Shown: positions 52,007-60,456, numbered from the stretch's first letter. The stretch is 64,000 bases of DNA from Noviherbaspirillum galbum (GCF_010974945.1 NZ_JAAIVB010000035.1:103731-167730), one strand, 5' to 3'. Numbers and translations: made by a program. Notes: generated by a model not told the origin, from the sequence alone.

Positions 52007-52928
52007 ATCGCATGCCCTCGTCGCCGGGGCCTTCACCCTGGTGCTGCTGACCGCGGTGGTGCTGCTGGCGATGTGGTTCAACCGCGACCGGGTGCAATGG
52101 GTGCCCTACGAGATCGCCACCAAGCTGTCCATTCCCGGCCTCAGCCCGCAGGCGGCGGTGCGCTACCGCGGCCTGGAGGTCGGCAAGGTCGACGACATCA
52201 TCTTCGACCCGAAGGCGGTCGGGCAGATCCTGGTGCACATCAGCGTCAAGCCCGACACGCCGGTCACGCGGTCCACCTTCGCCACGCTTGGCTACCAGGG
52301 CGTGACCGGCATCGCCTACGTGCAGCTCGACGACGACGGCACCAAGCCGGTGCGCCTGCCCAGCTCCAAGGAACAGATCGCGCGCATCGAGATGCGCCCC
52401 AGCCTGTTCGACGAACTGCAGAACCGCGGCCTGGCCATCCTCAAGCAGACCGAGGAAATCGCGAAGCGCGTCAACGGCGTGCTGACCCCGGAAAACCAGG
52501 AAGCCATCGTGGCGGCCTTCAACAACGTGAGCAAGGCAGCCAATGAGATCAGCGCCATTCCGCGCCAGCTCCAGCCCACCCTGGCGCAGCTGCCGCAGCT
52601 GACCACGCAGGCGCAGCGCTCGCTGGCTTCCATCAATACCCTGTCGAACGACGCGACGCGGCTGACCAATAGCCTGAACCGCCTGTCCGCCACGCTGGGC
52701 GCGCCGAACGGTCCGGTGAACCAGATCGGTTCCGCCGCCGAACAGGTGGGCGCGGTCGCCATCCGCCTGGAAAACGAGGCGCTGCCCCTGGCCACCGACG
52801 TCCGCTCGTCGCTGCGCGCGCTCAACCGCACGCTGGAAAGCCTGAACGAACGCCCGCAGAGCGTGCTGTTCGGTTCGCCCGGCCTCACGCCCGGACCGGG
52901 CGAGGCAGGATTCAACCCGTCAAGATGA
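51996..52928 (+). CDS. MlaD-type MCE family periplasmic protein
   Basis: The 310-residue protein has an N-terminal membrane anchor (VAGAFTLVLLTAVVLLAMWF) and one MCE domain (about 40-120: ATKLSIPGLSPQAAVRYRGLEVGKVDDIIF, ATLGYQGVTGIAYVQLDDDG). A helical C-terminal part (about 125-290) with ALNRTLESLNERPQSVLFG resembles the barrel-forming helices of MCE rings. It forms the periplasmic lipid channel bound to the ABC transporter. It overlaps both neighbours. The longer C-terminal helix compared with E. coli MlaD suggests a needle-like tunnel of the PqiB/Yeb type. Confidence 0.92.
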   Translation: MENKSHALVAGAFTLVLLTAVVLLAMWFNRDRVQWVPYEIATKLSIPGLSPQAAVRYRGLEVGKVDDIIFDPKAVGQILVHISVKPDTPVTRSTFATLGYQGVTGIAYVQLDDDGTKPVRLPSSKEQIARIEMRPSLFDELQNRGLAILKQTEEIAKRVNGVLTPENQEAIVAAFNNVSKAANEISAIPRQLQPTLAQLPQLTTQAQRSLASINTLSNDATRLTNSLNRLSATLGAPNGPVNQIGSAAEQVGAVAIRLENEALPLATDVRSSLRALNRTLESLNERPQSVLFGSPGLTPGPGEAGFNPSR

Positions 52929-53611
52929 GGACCTGGCAGATGAATGACACTTTCGCATCAGGCGGGCGCGGCCGCCGTCCGGCATGGCGGCTGGTCGCCA
53001 GCGTTTGCCTGGCCGCGCATCTTGCGGGCTGCGGCATCGCGCCGCGCTCCTCGCCCGCCATGCAGTTCGATCTCGGTCCCGCGCCGGCCGCCTCCGCGCC
53101 GGGCCTGCCGGCATTGCCGCCGGTCAGCATCGCCGACATCGGCGTGCCGAACTGGCTCGACCGTCCGCTGATGTACTACCGCCTCAACTACGACAATCCG
53201 ATGCAGCCGCGTCCCTACGCCAGCAGCCGCTGGACGATGGCGCCGGCCGAACTGATCGAGCAGCGCCTGAAGCAGCGCATCGTTTCCGCCGGCGGCATCG
53301 CCCTGTCGGCATCGGACGGCGCCAGCAACGTCCCGGTGATCCGCATCGAAACCGACGATTTCATCCAGGTCTTCGACGCCCCGGGCCGCAGCGCCGGACA
53401 GGTCACGCTGCGCGCCTCGGTGTATCGCGGCCGCAGCCTGCTGGGTCAGAAGACAGTGGCGCGGACGGTGCCCGCGCCCACGCCGGATGCCAGCGGCGGC
53501 GCGCGGGCGCTGGCGGAGGCGACGGATGCGGCCTGCCGGGATCTGATCGTGTGGCTCGGGAGCCTGCCGTTGCAGGCGGCGGGGGCGCAAGGGGCTCCGG
53601 CTGGCAGGTAA
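52925..53611 (+). CDS. ABC-type transport auxiliary lipoprotein (PqiC/LptE-like)
   Basis: The 228-residue lipoprotein has a basic N-terminus and a lipobox LAGC with Cys36 (from the ATG at 52925; a second ATG at 52940). It belongs to the ABC-type transport auxiliary lipoprotein group (PqiC): VSIADIGVPNWLDRPLMYYRLNYDNPMQPRPYASSRWTMAPAELIEQRL is characteristic. It probably sits at the outer membrane as the docking end of the MCE tunnel. The start overlaps the MCE gene by 4 bases (ATGA), confirming one operon with the permease and ATPase genes. A long perfect palindrome follows the gene. Confidence 0.88.
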   Translation: MRTWQMNDTFASGGRGRRPAWRLVASVCLAAHLAGCGIAPRSSPAMQFDLGPAPAASAPGLPALPPVSIADIGVPNWLDRPLMYYRLNYDNPMQPRPYASSRWTMAPAELIEQRLKQRIVSAGGIALSASDGASNVPVIRIETDDFIQVFDAPGRSAGQVTLRASVYRGRSLLGQKTVARTVPAPTPDASGGARALAEATDAACRDLIVWLGSLPLQAAGAQGAPAGR

Positions 53612-53634
53612 GGGGGCGGGGTGGGGTATCATTC

Positions 53635-53693
53635 TCGCGAAGCGCTGACCTCTCCCTCCCCTTGAAAGGGAGGGAGAGGTCAGCGCTTCGCGA
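53635..53693. repeat. Long perfect inverted repeat containing a family A core
   Basis: Bases 53635-53660 and 53668-53693 are exact reverse complements (26-base arms) around a 7-base loop CTTGAAA. The inner part is the family A palindrome (CTCCCTCCC / GGGAGGGAG), extended outward by AGCGCTGACC. It lies between the auxiliary lipoprotein gene and the VanZ gene. As RNA it would be a very stable hairpin and may terminate or stabilise the operon transcript; there is no T-run. Confidence 0.85.
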
Positions 53694-53708
53694 TACATAA
53701 GCCCCCTC

Positions 53709-54851
53709 ATGCCAGCAGCCCGCCCCAACCTGCCGATCCCGCCCATCCGCCACGACGCCTCGCTTTTCGCCCGCGTCGGCCTGCTGATGTACACCGTGCT
53801 CATCGTGTACGCCAGCCTGTACCCGCTGTCGCACTGGCACAGCATGGGCGTGCCGTTCTGGTCCTTCCTGTTCGCGCCGCTGCCGCATTACTGGACGGCG
53901 TTCGACGTCGTCGTCAACATCATCGGCTACATGCCGTTCGGCGCGCTGGCGGTGTTCGCGCTGTATCCGAACGTGCGCGGCGTGGCGGCGCTGCTGATCG
54001 CGACCTGCGGCGGGGGCCTGCTTTCCCTGCTGATGGAATCCATCCAGACCTACCTGCCGAACCGGGTGCCGTCCAACCTGGATTTCCTGACCAATGAATG
54101 CGGCGCGCTGCTCGGCAGCCTCGCGGCTTGGCGCTCGACCCGGTTCTTCCTCGAGGAAAGCCGCCTGCTCGCCTTGCGGCAGCGCTGGCTTTACCGCGAT
54201 GCCGGCCGCGGCCTGATCGTGGTCGGCCTGTGGCCGCTGGCGCAGATCTTCCCGCTGGCTTATCTGTTCGGCCACGGACAGGTCCTGCCGGTGGTGTCGT
54301 CCTGGCTCGGCGCGCTGCTCGAGCGTCCCGTCGACCTCGGCGACCTGCTGCGCCGGGGCGCCGAACTGCAGCCGCAGCAATACTGGTTGGCGGAAACCAT
54401 CATTACCGCCTCCGGCCTGACGGGCGCGGTGCTGGCCGCGTCCTGCCTGCTGCGCAAGCAGGCGCCGCGCGCCTGGCTGCTGACGGCGCTGGTGGCCGGC
54501 GCCCTGGCTGTCAAGTCGCTGGCCTGCGCGCTGATCTTCGAGCCGGAAAACGCCTTCGTCTGGCTGACGCCCGGCGCGCAGGGCGGCCTGCTGGTAGGCA
54601 CCATGATGCTGTCGGGACTCATCTTCGCGCCGCATACCGCCCAGCGCCGGCTGGCGATCTTCAGCCTCGCGCTTTCCATCGGCGCGGTCAACTATGCGCC
54701 GCCCAACCCGTATTACCTCGCGACCATGCAGACCTGGCCCCATGGCAAATTCCTCAACTTCTACGGCGCCGCGCAATTCCTGGCCCTGTGCTGGGCTTTC
54801 TTCGCCATCTGGCTGCTGCTGCGGCCGGTCGAACGCCTGAAAGGGAAGTGA
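53709..54851 (+). CDS. VanZ family membrane protein
   Basis: The 380-residue protein has a VanZ-like domain in its first half (YTVLIVYASLYPLSHW, VVNIIGYMPFGALAVFALYP, LLSLLMESIQTYLPNRVPSNLDFLTNECGALLGSLAAW) and additional membrane segments up to residue 370, ten or more in total. The VanZ family is named for teicoplanin resistance, but most members have unknown roles. The N(V/I)xGYxPFG and (S/E)xxQ..LP.R motifs are intact. The first ATG (53709) is only 15 bases after the long palindrome, so translation may be affected by it. Confidence 0.85.
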   Translation: MPAARPNLPIPPIRHDASLFARVGLLMYTVLIVYASLYPLSHWHSMGVPFWSFLFAPLPHYWTAFDVVVNIIGYMPFGALAVFALYPNVRGVAALLIATCGGGLLSLLMESIQTYLPNRVPSNLDFLTNECGALLGSLAAWRSTRFFLEESRLLALRQRWLYRDAGRGLIVVGLWPLAQIFPLAYLFGHGQVLPVVSSWLGALLERPVDLGDLLRRGAELQPQQYWLAETIITASGLTGAVLAASCLLRKQAPRAWLLTALVAGALAVKSLACALIFEPENAFVWLTPGAQGGLLVGTMMLSGLIFAPHTAQRRLAIFSLALSIGAVNYAPPNPYYLATMQTWPHGKFLNFYGAAQFLALCWAFFAIWLLLRPVERLKGK

Positions 54852-54900
54852 CGCGGGTGTATGATTCCGGCTTTGCTTTCTTTGCACGGAAAGACCCGCC

Positions 54901-55218
54901 ATGAGCGATACGCCCTACTATGAGCATCACGTCTTCATCTGCCAGAACTACCGCGAAGAAGGCCGTCCCTGCTGCGCCGACAAGGGCGCCAAGGAAGCGC
55001 AGGAACACGCCAAGAGCCGCATCAAGAAGCTCAACCTCAACGGCCAGGGCAAGGTGCGCATCAACAAGTCCGGCTGCCTCGACCGCTGCGAGGAAGGCCC
55101 GGTGATCGTGATCTACCCCCAGGGCACCTGGTACACCTACGTGGACACCAATGACATCGATGAAATCATCGACGAGCACATCGTGGGCGGCCGCGTCGTC
55201 GAGCGCCTCAAGATCTGA
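54901..55218 (+). CDS. Thioredoxin-like [2Fe-2S] ferredoxin
   Basis: The 105-residue protein has the thioredoxin-like ferredoxin pattern: FICQN with Cys14, GRPCCADKG with Cys24/25, and SGCLDRCEEGP with Cys59 and Cys63, which together supply the four cluster ligands. The fold matches the NuoE-type subunit domain. It may act as a small electron carrier. It lies between the VanZ gene and a hydrolase gene, and 49 bases after the former. Physiological partners are unknown. Confidence 0.9.
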   Translation: MSDTPYYEHHVFICQNYREEGRPCCADKGAKEAQEHAKSRIKKLNLNGQGKVRINKSGCLDRCEEGPVIVIYPQGTWYTYVDTNDIDEIIDEHIVGGRVVERLKI

Positions 55219-55244
55219 TCGCGCCCCATTGTCATGACATTGCC

Positions 55245-55868
55245 ATGAATTCGCAGACCCAATATTTTTCCCTCACCGGCCCGGCGGGCAACCTGGAGTG
55301 CGCGCTCGACCTGCCCGACACCGCGCCGCGCGGCATCGCGCTGGTGGCGCATCCGCATCCGCTCTATGGCGGCACCATGGACAACAAGGTCGCACAGACG
55401 CTGGCGCGCGCCTTCGTCGCGATCGGCTATGCCACCGCGCGCATGAACTTCCGCGGCGTCGGCGCCTCGGAAGGCGCGCATGACCACGGCAAGGGCGAGA
55501 CCGATGACATGGCCCTGCTGCTGGCGCACATGCAGGAGCGTTTTCCCGGACTGCCGGTCGCGCTCGGCGGTTTCTCGTTCGGCACCTTCGTGCAGGCGCA
55601 ATTGCAGGTGCGCCTCGCCGACGAAGGCCGTCCAGCGGAACGCCTGGTGCTGGTCGGCAGCGCCGCCGGCAAGTGGGCGATGCCGGACGTTCCCGCAAAC
55701 ACTATCCTCATCCATGGCGAACTCGACGACACCATCCCCCTGTCCGCCGTCCTCGACTGGGCCCGCCCCCAGGATCTCCCGGTGCTGGTGATTCCCGGCG
55801 CCGATCATTTTTTTCATCGCAAGTTGCAACACATCAAGAATTTCGTGGTCGAAAGCTGGCACCGCTGA
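55245..55868 (+). CDS. Alpha/beta hydrolase
   Basis: The 207-residue protein is a compact alpha/beta hydrolase. It has ALVAHPHPLYGGTMDNKV (oxyanion region), NFRGVGASEGAHDHGKGE, the nucleophile elbow GFSFG with Ser111, VLIHGELDDTIP-like ILIHGELDDTIPLS (catalytic Asp) and a C-terminal GADHFFHRKL carrying the catalytic His. This HPHPLYGGTM group lacks a cap domain and is common in Proteobacteria; the substrate is unknown. It starts 26 bases after the ferredoxin gene. Confidence 0.9.
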   Translation: MNSQTQYFSLTGPAGNLECALDLPDTAPRGIALVAHPHPLYGGTMDNKVAQTLARAFVAIGYATARMNFRGVGASEGAHDHGKGETDDMALLLAHMQERFPGLPVALGGFSFGTFVQAQLQVRLADEGRPAERLVLVGSAAGKWAMPDVPANTILIHGELDDTIPLSAVLDWARPQDLPVLVIPGADHFFHRKLQHIKNFVVESWHR

Positions 55869-55931
55869 TTGCGGCCAGGAAATGCGTTGACGTTCTGCTC
55901 TGATTCCGCGAATCGGGGCAAAGCCGGCGCT

Positions 55932-55937
55932 ATAATT
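55932..55937 (+). promoter_or_regulatory. TATAAT, possible -10 element of the D,D-carboxypeptidase gene
   Basis: GCGCTATAATTCGCC lies 54 bases before the ATG at 55991 and 64 bases after the previous gene. A perfect -10 hexamer without a recognisable -35, as at several other genes here. Confidence 0.35.
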
Positions 55938-55990
55938 CGCCACTTGTTTTCTCCCGCCAATCTTTTGGATTGGCAACTCCTTCCTATTGC

Positions 55991-57142
55991 ATGATGAAAA
56001 AACTGTTCGCGGCCTTCATTGCCACCGTCCTCTCCCTGTCCGCTGCATGGGCGCAGCAGCTTCCGCCGCCGACCATCGCGGCCAAGTCATGGATCCTGCT
56101 GGATGCCACCAGCAACCAGGTGCTTGCTTCGCAAGACCCCACGATGCGGATCGAACCGGCATCGCTTACCAAGATCATGACGGCTTACCTGGCCTTTTCC
56201 GCCATCAAGGAAAAGCGCCTCGACCCCAACCAGATGGTGAACGTCTCGGTGCGCGCGTGGAAGGTCGATTCCAGCAGCTCCAAGATGTTCATCGATCCCG
56301 CCACGCCGGTGAAGGTGAATGACCTGCTCTATGGCCTGATCGTGCAGTCGGGCAACGACGCGGCGGTGGCGCTGGCCGAAGCGGTGTCCGGCACCGAGGA
56401 TGCCTTCGTCACGCTGATGAACCGCGAGGCCGAGCGCATGGGTCTCAAGAACACGCACTTTGCCAATCCGCACGGCCTGCCGAGCCCGGACAACTATTCC
56501 ACCGCGCAGGACCTGGCCGTCATGGCCGCGCGCCTGATCGCCGACCATCCGGACTACTACAAGATCTACTCCACCAAGGAGTTCACCTACAACAAGATCA
56601 CCCAGCCCAACCGCAACCGCCTGCTCTGGCTGGATCCGACGGTCGACGGCATGAAGACCGGCCATACCTCCGGCGCCGGCTATTGCCTGGTCGCGACCGC
56701 GAAGCGTCCGAACGGCCAGAGCGGCGACCGCCGCCTGATCTCGGTGATCCTCGGCACCGTGTCCGACCAGGTCCGCGCCCAGGAAAGCCAGAAGCTGTTG
56801 AACTGGGGCTTCCAGAACTTCGATACGGTGCGCCTGTACGCGAAGAACCAGGCGGTGGAATCGCCGCAGGTCTGGAAAGGCACGCAGAACCAAGTCAAGA
56901 TCGGCTTCACGCAGGACGTCTACGTTACCCTGCCTAAGGGCGTCGCCGACAAGCTCAAGCCGGTGCTCGAGCGCAAGGACCCGCTGGTCGCGCCGGTGGC
57001 GCAAAACAGCAAGGTCGGCCTGCTCAAGATGATGGTCGATGGCAAGCCGCTGGCCGAACTGCCGGTGGTGGCGCTGGAACAGGTCAACCAGGCCAGCATC
57101 TTCGGCCGCGCGGTGGACTCGGTGCGCCTCTGGCTGAAGTAA
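55991..57142 (+). CDS. D-alanyl-D-alanine carboxypeptidase (PBP5/6-like)
   Basis: The 383-residue protein has a signal peptide (LFAAFIATVLSLSAAWAQQ) and a DacA-type transpeptidase fold. The three catalytic motifs are present: SLTK (Ser58-Lys61), SGN (120-122) and KTG (222-224). A C-terminal PBP5 domain (about 280-375) and a terminal amphipathic segment (ASIFGRAVDSVRLWLK) for membrane attachment follow. It removes the terminal D-Ala from peptidoglycan pentapeptides in the periplasm. The start is one of two adjacent ATGs at 55991. A strong terminator follows, so the downstream aminotransferase gene has its own transcript. Confidence 0.95.
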   Translation: MMKKLFAAFIATVLSLSAAWAQQLPPPTIAAKSWILLDATSNQVLASQDPTMRIEPASLTKIMTAYLAFSAIKEKRLDPNQMVNVSVRAWKVDSSSSKMFIDPATPVKVNDLLYGLIVQSGNDAAVALAEAVSGTEDAFVTLMNREAERMGLKNTHFANPHGLPSPDNYSTAQDLAVMAARLIADHPDYYKIYSTKEFTYNKITQPNRNRLLWLDPTVDGMKTGHTSGAGYCLVATAKRPNGQSGDRRLISVILGTVSDQVRAQESQKLLNWGFQNFDTVRLYAKNQAVESPQVWKGTQNQVKIGFTQDVYVTLPKGVADKLKPVLERKDPLVAPVAQNSKVGLLKMMVDGKPLAELPVVALEQVNQASIFGRAVDSVRLWLK

Positions 57143-57181
57143 GAGGCGCCTCTCGCCGCGACGACGTCGCGGCATGAATGC

Positions 57182-57220
57182 AAAGGCATCGCTTCCGGTG
57201 GAAGCGATGCCTTTCTGCTT
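57182..57220 (+). terminator. Strong hairpin terminator after the carboxypeptidase gene
   Basis: AAAGGCATCGCTTCC (57182-57196) and GGAAGCGATGCCTTT (57200-57214) form a perfect 15-base stem with a 3-base loop, followed by CTGCTTTT. It lies 39 bases after the stop codon. Confidence 0.85.
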
Positions 57221-57403
57221 TTCGGCGCAAGGCTTGGTTTCAGCTTTACCCGGGTTATGCAAAGCTTGCATGGTTTTCCCGCGGAAACGGCCGGGATCGT
57301 CCCGCTCGATGCGAACTCGGCATGCCTGCCCGCCCCGCCTTGTGCCAGAATGACCCATCTCCCTCGCGCGTCATCGCGCAGCAGCCCAAGAAAGGAAACA
57401 CCC

Positions 57404-58249
57404 ATGCAAGACCCGCTGGTCTATCTCAATGGCGACATGACCCCGCTTTCCGAAGCAAAGATTCCCGTGCTCGACCGCGGCTTCATCTTCGGCGACGGCG
57501 TGTACGAAGTGGTGCCGATGTATGGCCGCAAGATGTTCCGCGCGAAGCAGCATCTCGCGCGCCTGTCCCGCAGCCTCGATTCGATCGGCATTCCCAATCC
57601 GCACAGCGAGCAGGAATGGCTGGCGCTGGTCGACAAGGTCGCCGCCGCCTTTCCCGCCGACGACCAGCTGATCTACCTGCAGGTCACGCGCGGTGTGGCC
57701 AAGCGCGGCCATGCCTTCCCGAAGGAGGTCACGCCGACGGTCTTCATCATGACCAATCCGCTCACGCTTCCCTCGGCCCAGGCCCGCGAGCAGGGCGTGT
57801 CCTGCGTCTCGCTCGAAGACCGCCGCTGGCTGCGCTGCGAGATCAAGTCGGTGTCATTGCTGGGCAACGTTCTGGCCGCGCAGCATGCGGCGGAAAACGA
57901 AGCGGTGGAAGCTATCCAGTTCCGCGACGGCTTCCTGACCGAGGCCTCGGCATCCAACGTGTGGATCGTGAAGGACGGCCAGCTCCTGGCGCCGCCGAAG
58001 GACAACCTCATCCTCGAAGGCATCCGCTATGGCTTGCTCGAGGAGCTGTGCGAGCGCGGCGGCATCGCGTTCACGTCCCGCCGCATCCCGCGCGAGGAAG
58101 TGTTCGCGGCGGACGAAGTGCTGCTGACTTCCGCCTCGAAGGAAGTCTTGCCGGTCGTCAGCATCGACGGCCAGCGCATCGGCGACGGCAAGCCCGGCCC
58201 GGTGTTCCGCAAGCTCTACGCGGCCTATCAGGAAGCCAAGAAGGCGTAA
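57404..58249 (+). CDS. D-amino acid aminotransferase (class IV PLP enzyme)
   Basis: The 281-residue enzyme interconverts D-amino acids and 2-oxo acids (typically D-Ala with 2-oxoglutarate to D-Glu). Class IV features are LDRGFIFGDGVYEVVPMYGRKMF at the start, the D-specific RGxxxRxH-like RGVAKRGHAF (96-105), the PLP lysine Lys148 in CEIKSV, LTEASASNVWIV and VLLTSASKEVLPV. A branched-chain aminotransferase is the alternative, but the RG...RGH pattern favours Dat. The ATG at 57404 has AAAGGAAA upstream. It lies between the D,D-carboxypeptidase and ybeD genes, consistent with D-Ala recycling. Confidence 0.9.
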   Translation: MQDPLVYLNGDMTPLSEAKIPVLDRGFIFGDGVYEVVPMYGRKMFRAKQHLARLSRSLDSIGIPNPHSEQEWLALVDKVAAAFPADDQLIYLQVTRGVAKRGHAFPKEVTPTVFIMTNPLTLPSAQAREQGVSCVSLEDRRWLRCEIKSVSLLGNVLAAQHAAENEAVEAIQFRDGFLTEASASNVWIVKDGQLLAPPKDNLILEGIRYGLLEELCERGGIAFTSRRIPREEVFAADEVLLTSASKEVLPVVSIDGQRIGDGKPGPVFRKLYAAYQEAKKA

Positions 58250-58312
58250 AATAACGGCATGTTCAATTCGCTCCGGCGCGGCGCGCCGGACGCGCGTGCC
58301 GGAATCGCCACC

Positions 58313-58582
58313 ATGTCCCAGCCTACCGACAGCCTCATCGAATATCCCAGCGATTTTCCCATCAAGATCATGGGCGTGATGCAGGATGAATTCGCCGAAA
58401 CCATCGTGCAGGTAGTCCAGCGCCACGATCCCGACTTTCACGCGGGAAAGATGGAAATGCGGGCATCCTCGCAGGGCAAGTACTTGTCGCTCACCGCCAC
58501 GGTGCGCGCCACCAGCCGGGAACAGCTCGACAACCTCTACCGCGAACTGTCTTCCCATCCGATGGTGAAGGTGGTGCTGTAG
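58313..58582 (+). CDS. YbeD/DUF493 family protein
   Basis: The 89-residue product from the ATG at 58313 aligns with YbeD (87 residues in E. coli): SLIEYPSDFPIKIMGVMQDEFAETIVQVVQRHDPDF, YLSLTATVRATSREQLDNLYRELSSHPMVKVVL. The fold is ACT-like, suggesting allosteric regulation; the function is unknown. An ATG at 58259 would add 18 residues not found in the family. The gene normally sits between dacA/dat and lipB; here lipB is missing and a LysR gene follows on the other strand. Confidence 0.9.
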   Translation: MSQPTDSLIEYPSDFPIKIMGVMQDEFAETIVQVVQRHDPDFHAGKMEMRASSQGKYLSLTATVRATSREQLDNLYRELSSHPMVKVVL

Positions 58583-58607
58583 AAACCCCTGCTGCACCCC
58601 TGCCCTG

Positions 58608-59507
58608 TCAGCCGCCCAGCCCTTCCTTCTGAAGCTCCTCCATCAGCCAGGCGCGGAACGCCTGCACCTGCGGCTTGCGCATCGCCTCCGGCGGGCAGAC
58701 GAGATAATAGGATTGCGGGCAGCGCACCTGCACGTCGGACACCCTCACCAGCTCGCCTGAAGCCAGTTCGTTGAGCGCAATCACATGGCGCGCCAGCGCG
58801 ATGCCGTGCCCTTCCGCAGCGGCACGCACCAGCATCGAGGAATCCTGGAAGACCAGGCCGCCGGCCGGCTCGTCGAGGTCCAGCCCCGCTTCGCGGAACC
58901 AGGGCGTCCACGGCTCTCCTTCGCAGCGCAGGAGCAGGCTCTGAGCCAGCTTTTGCGGCGTGCGCGGCAGCTTGCCGCCGTTGAAGCGCGGACTGGCCAC
59001 CGGATAGTAGTAGTCGTCGGTCAGCTTCTCCACCAGCAAGCCCGGGTAATTGCCGCCGCCGAAGCGTATTCCCACGTCGACGCCCTCGCGCACGAAGTCG
59101 GTCAGCGCGCCGCTGGATTGCAGCATCACTTCCAGTCCGGTATGGTTTTCGATGAAGTTGCCGATGCGCGGCGAGAGCCAGCGCGCGGCGAAGGAAGGCA
59201 GGGCGGTGATGGTCAAGCGCTTCTGCCGGGTGTCGGCGCGGATCGACTCCGCCGCCGTGGCGATGTCGGTCAGGGCCTTGCGCAGCGTGGCGGCGAAACG
59301 CTCGCCCTCCAGAGTGATCGCGATCCGCTTGCCATGCCGGGCGAACAAGGCCACGCCCAGCTCTTCCTCCAAAGCCCTCACCTGGTGGCTGATCGCGCCA
59401 TGGGTGACGTGGATTTCCTCGGCCGCGCGTGAAAAATTCTGGTGCCGGGCCGCGGCTTCGAAGGCCCGCAGGGCCGCAAGATTCGGAAGTTTTCTGAGGT
59501 CCGCCAT
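58608..59507 (-). CDS. LysR family transcriptional regulator (GcvA-like)
   Basis: The 299-residue protein has an N-terminal winged helix (LPNLAALRAFEAAARHQNFSRAAEEIHVTHGAISHQVRALEEELGVALF, about 8-55) and a LysR substrate-binding domain (about 90-290: LTITALPSFAARWLSPRIGNF, SGALTDFVREGVDVGIRFG). The sequence is of the GcvA group. The ATG at 59507 is chosen because the domain starts directly after it; a GTG/CTG further out at 59576 would add a non-homologous leader. It is divergent from the DUF2917 gene, and the 157-base gap probably contains its own operator (T-N11-A type sites were not resolved). Confidence 0.9.
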   Translation of the reverse strand: MADLRKLPNLAALRAFEAAARHQNFSRAAEEIHVTHGAISHQVRALEEELGVALFARHGKRIAITLEGERFAATLRKALTDIATAAESIRADTRQKRLTITALPSFAARWLSPRIGNFIENHTGLEVMLQSSGALTDFVREGVDVGIRFGGGNYPGLLVEKLTDDYYYPVASPRFNGGKLPRTPQKLAQSLLLRCEGEPWTPWFREAGLDLDEPAGGLVFQDSSMLVRAAAEGHGIALARHVIALNELASGELVRVSDVQVRCPQSYYLVCPPEAMRKPQVQAFRAWLMEELQKEGLGG

Positions 59508-59664
59508 GGATCCGCCGTTTGCTAATCTGCCTAACAAGGGAATGGAAAATATATCGTTTAGACAAGCGGCTTGCAAGCACTAGAATCACTTTACGCATCA
59601 GGCAATTCAGCCACCGACGCAAGCATGCGAGGCATGCCGCGATGCGTTTTCAGGAGCCATCATC

Positions 59665-60033
59665 ATGAGAGGATTGTTTGCAAACCCGTCGTTGACCATT
59701 CCCGCCGGCGAAGCCGCATCCGGCGTGGCCGTTCGTTCCGAGACCCTGCGCGTCCGCTCCGGCCGCGTGTGGATCACCGTGGAAGGCCAGTCCCACGACT
59801 ACTGGCTGCATGCGGGCGACAGCTTCACCGCCGCACCGGGCCGGCAGATCGTGGTCGAAGCCGACCGGGATGACAGCCGTCTCGACCTCGTGCCAACAAT
59901 TCAGTGGTCCACCATGCTCAAGCTGCTGGCACGCGATCTCGTGCAACGCTTCACCCGTTCCGGCCATGTCGTGGTGCAGCGCTGCAGCCGCAACTTGAGC
60001 AACGTGCGCAACGAAGTGCGCAGCATTCCTTGA
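59665..60033 (+). CDS. DUF2917 domain-containing protein
   Basis: The 122-residue protein contains the DUF2917 pattern: TLRVRSGRVWITVEGQSHDYWLHAGDSFTAAPGRQIVVEA, a cupin-like beta fold of about 55 residues. The C-terminal 45 residues are basic (LKLLARDLVQRFTRSGH). DUF2917 genes are often divergent from a LysR gene in Burkholderiales, as here, so the LysR probably controls it. Biochemical function is unknown. An AGGAG site 7 bases before the ATG supports the start. Confidence 0.85.
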   Translation: MRGLFANPSLTIPAGEAASGVAVRSETLRVRSGRVWITVEGQSHDYWLHAGDSFTAAPGRQIVVEADRDDSRLDLVPTIQWSTMLKLLARDLVQRFTRSGHVVVQRCSRNLSNVRNEVRSIP

Positions 60034-60061
60034 CCTTGACGCAACGGACGGGAAAGACGTC

Positions 60062-60376
60062 ATGCAGAAAATCATTCGCAGCGGCGCCTTCATCGCCGAC
60101 CGTGCCTGGGGAGCGCTGGACATCGCCAGCATGAACGGCGTGACGGCGCGCCTGCACTGGACCGACCAGCCTTACCGCTGGCATGTCAACGACGGCGAGG
60201 AAGTATTCGCCGTGCTCAACGGGCGCGTCGCCATGCATTACCGCGAGGCGGGCGAGGAAAAGATCGCCTTGCTGGAAACCGGCGACGTCTTCTTTGCCGG
60301 CGCGGGATGCGAACATATCGCTCATCCCCAGGGCACGGCGCGCGTGCTGGTGGTGGAAAAGGAAGGCAGCGTATAG
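60062..60376 (+). CDS. Small cupin-domain protein
   Basis: The 104-residue protein is a single-domain cupin. The first motif is WHVNDGEEVFAVLNGRVAMHYREAG and the second LLETGDVFFAGAGCEHIAHPQGTARVLVVEKEG; His and Glu residues at metal-ligand positions are largely kept (H-x5-E, C-E-H-x3-H). It lies 28 bases after the DUF2917 gene, so the two may be co-transcribed under the LysR regulator. Substrate is unknown. Confidence 0.85.
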   Translation: MQKIIRSGAFIADRAWGALDIASMNGVTARLHWTDQPYRWHVNDGEEVFAVLNGRVAMHYREAGEEKIALLETGDVFFAGAGCEHIAHPQGTARVLVVEKEGSV

Positions 60377-60456
60377 CGGAAAGCGCCTGCGCCCGCCCCG
60401 GCGATCGGCTATCATGCCGCCTTCCCTTCCGCCCTCCGTGGCGGCGCGGGCACGCC

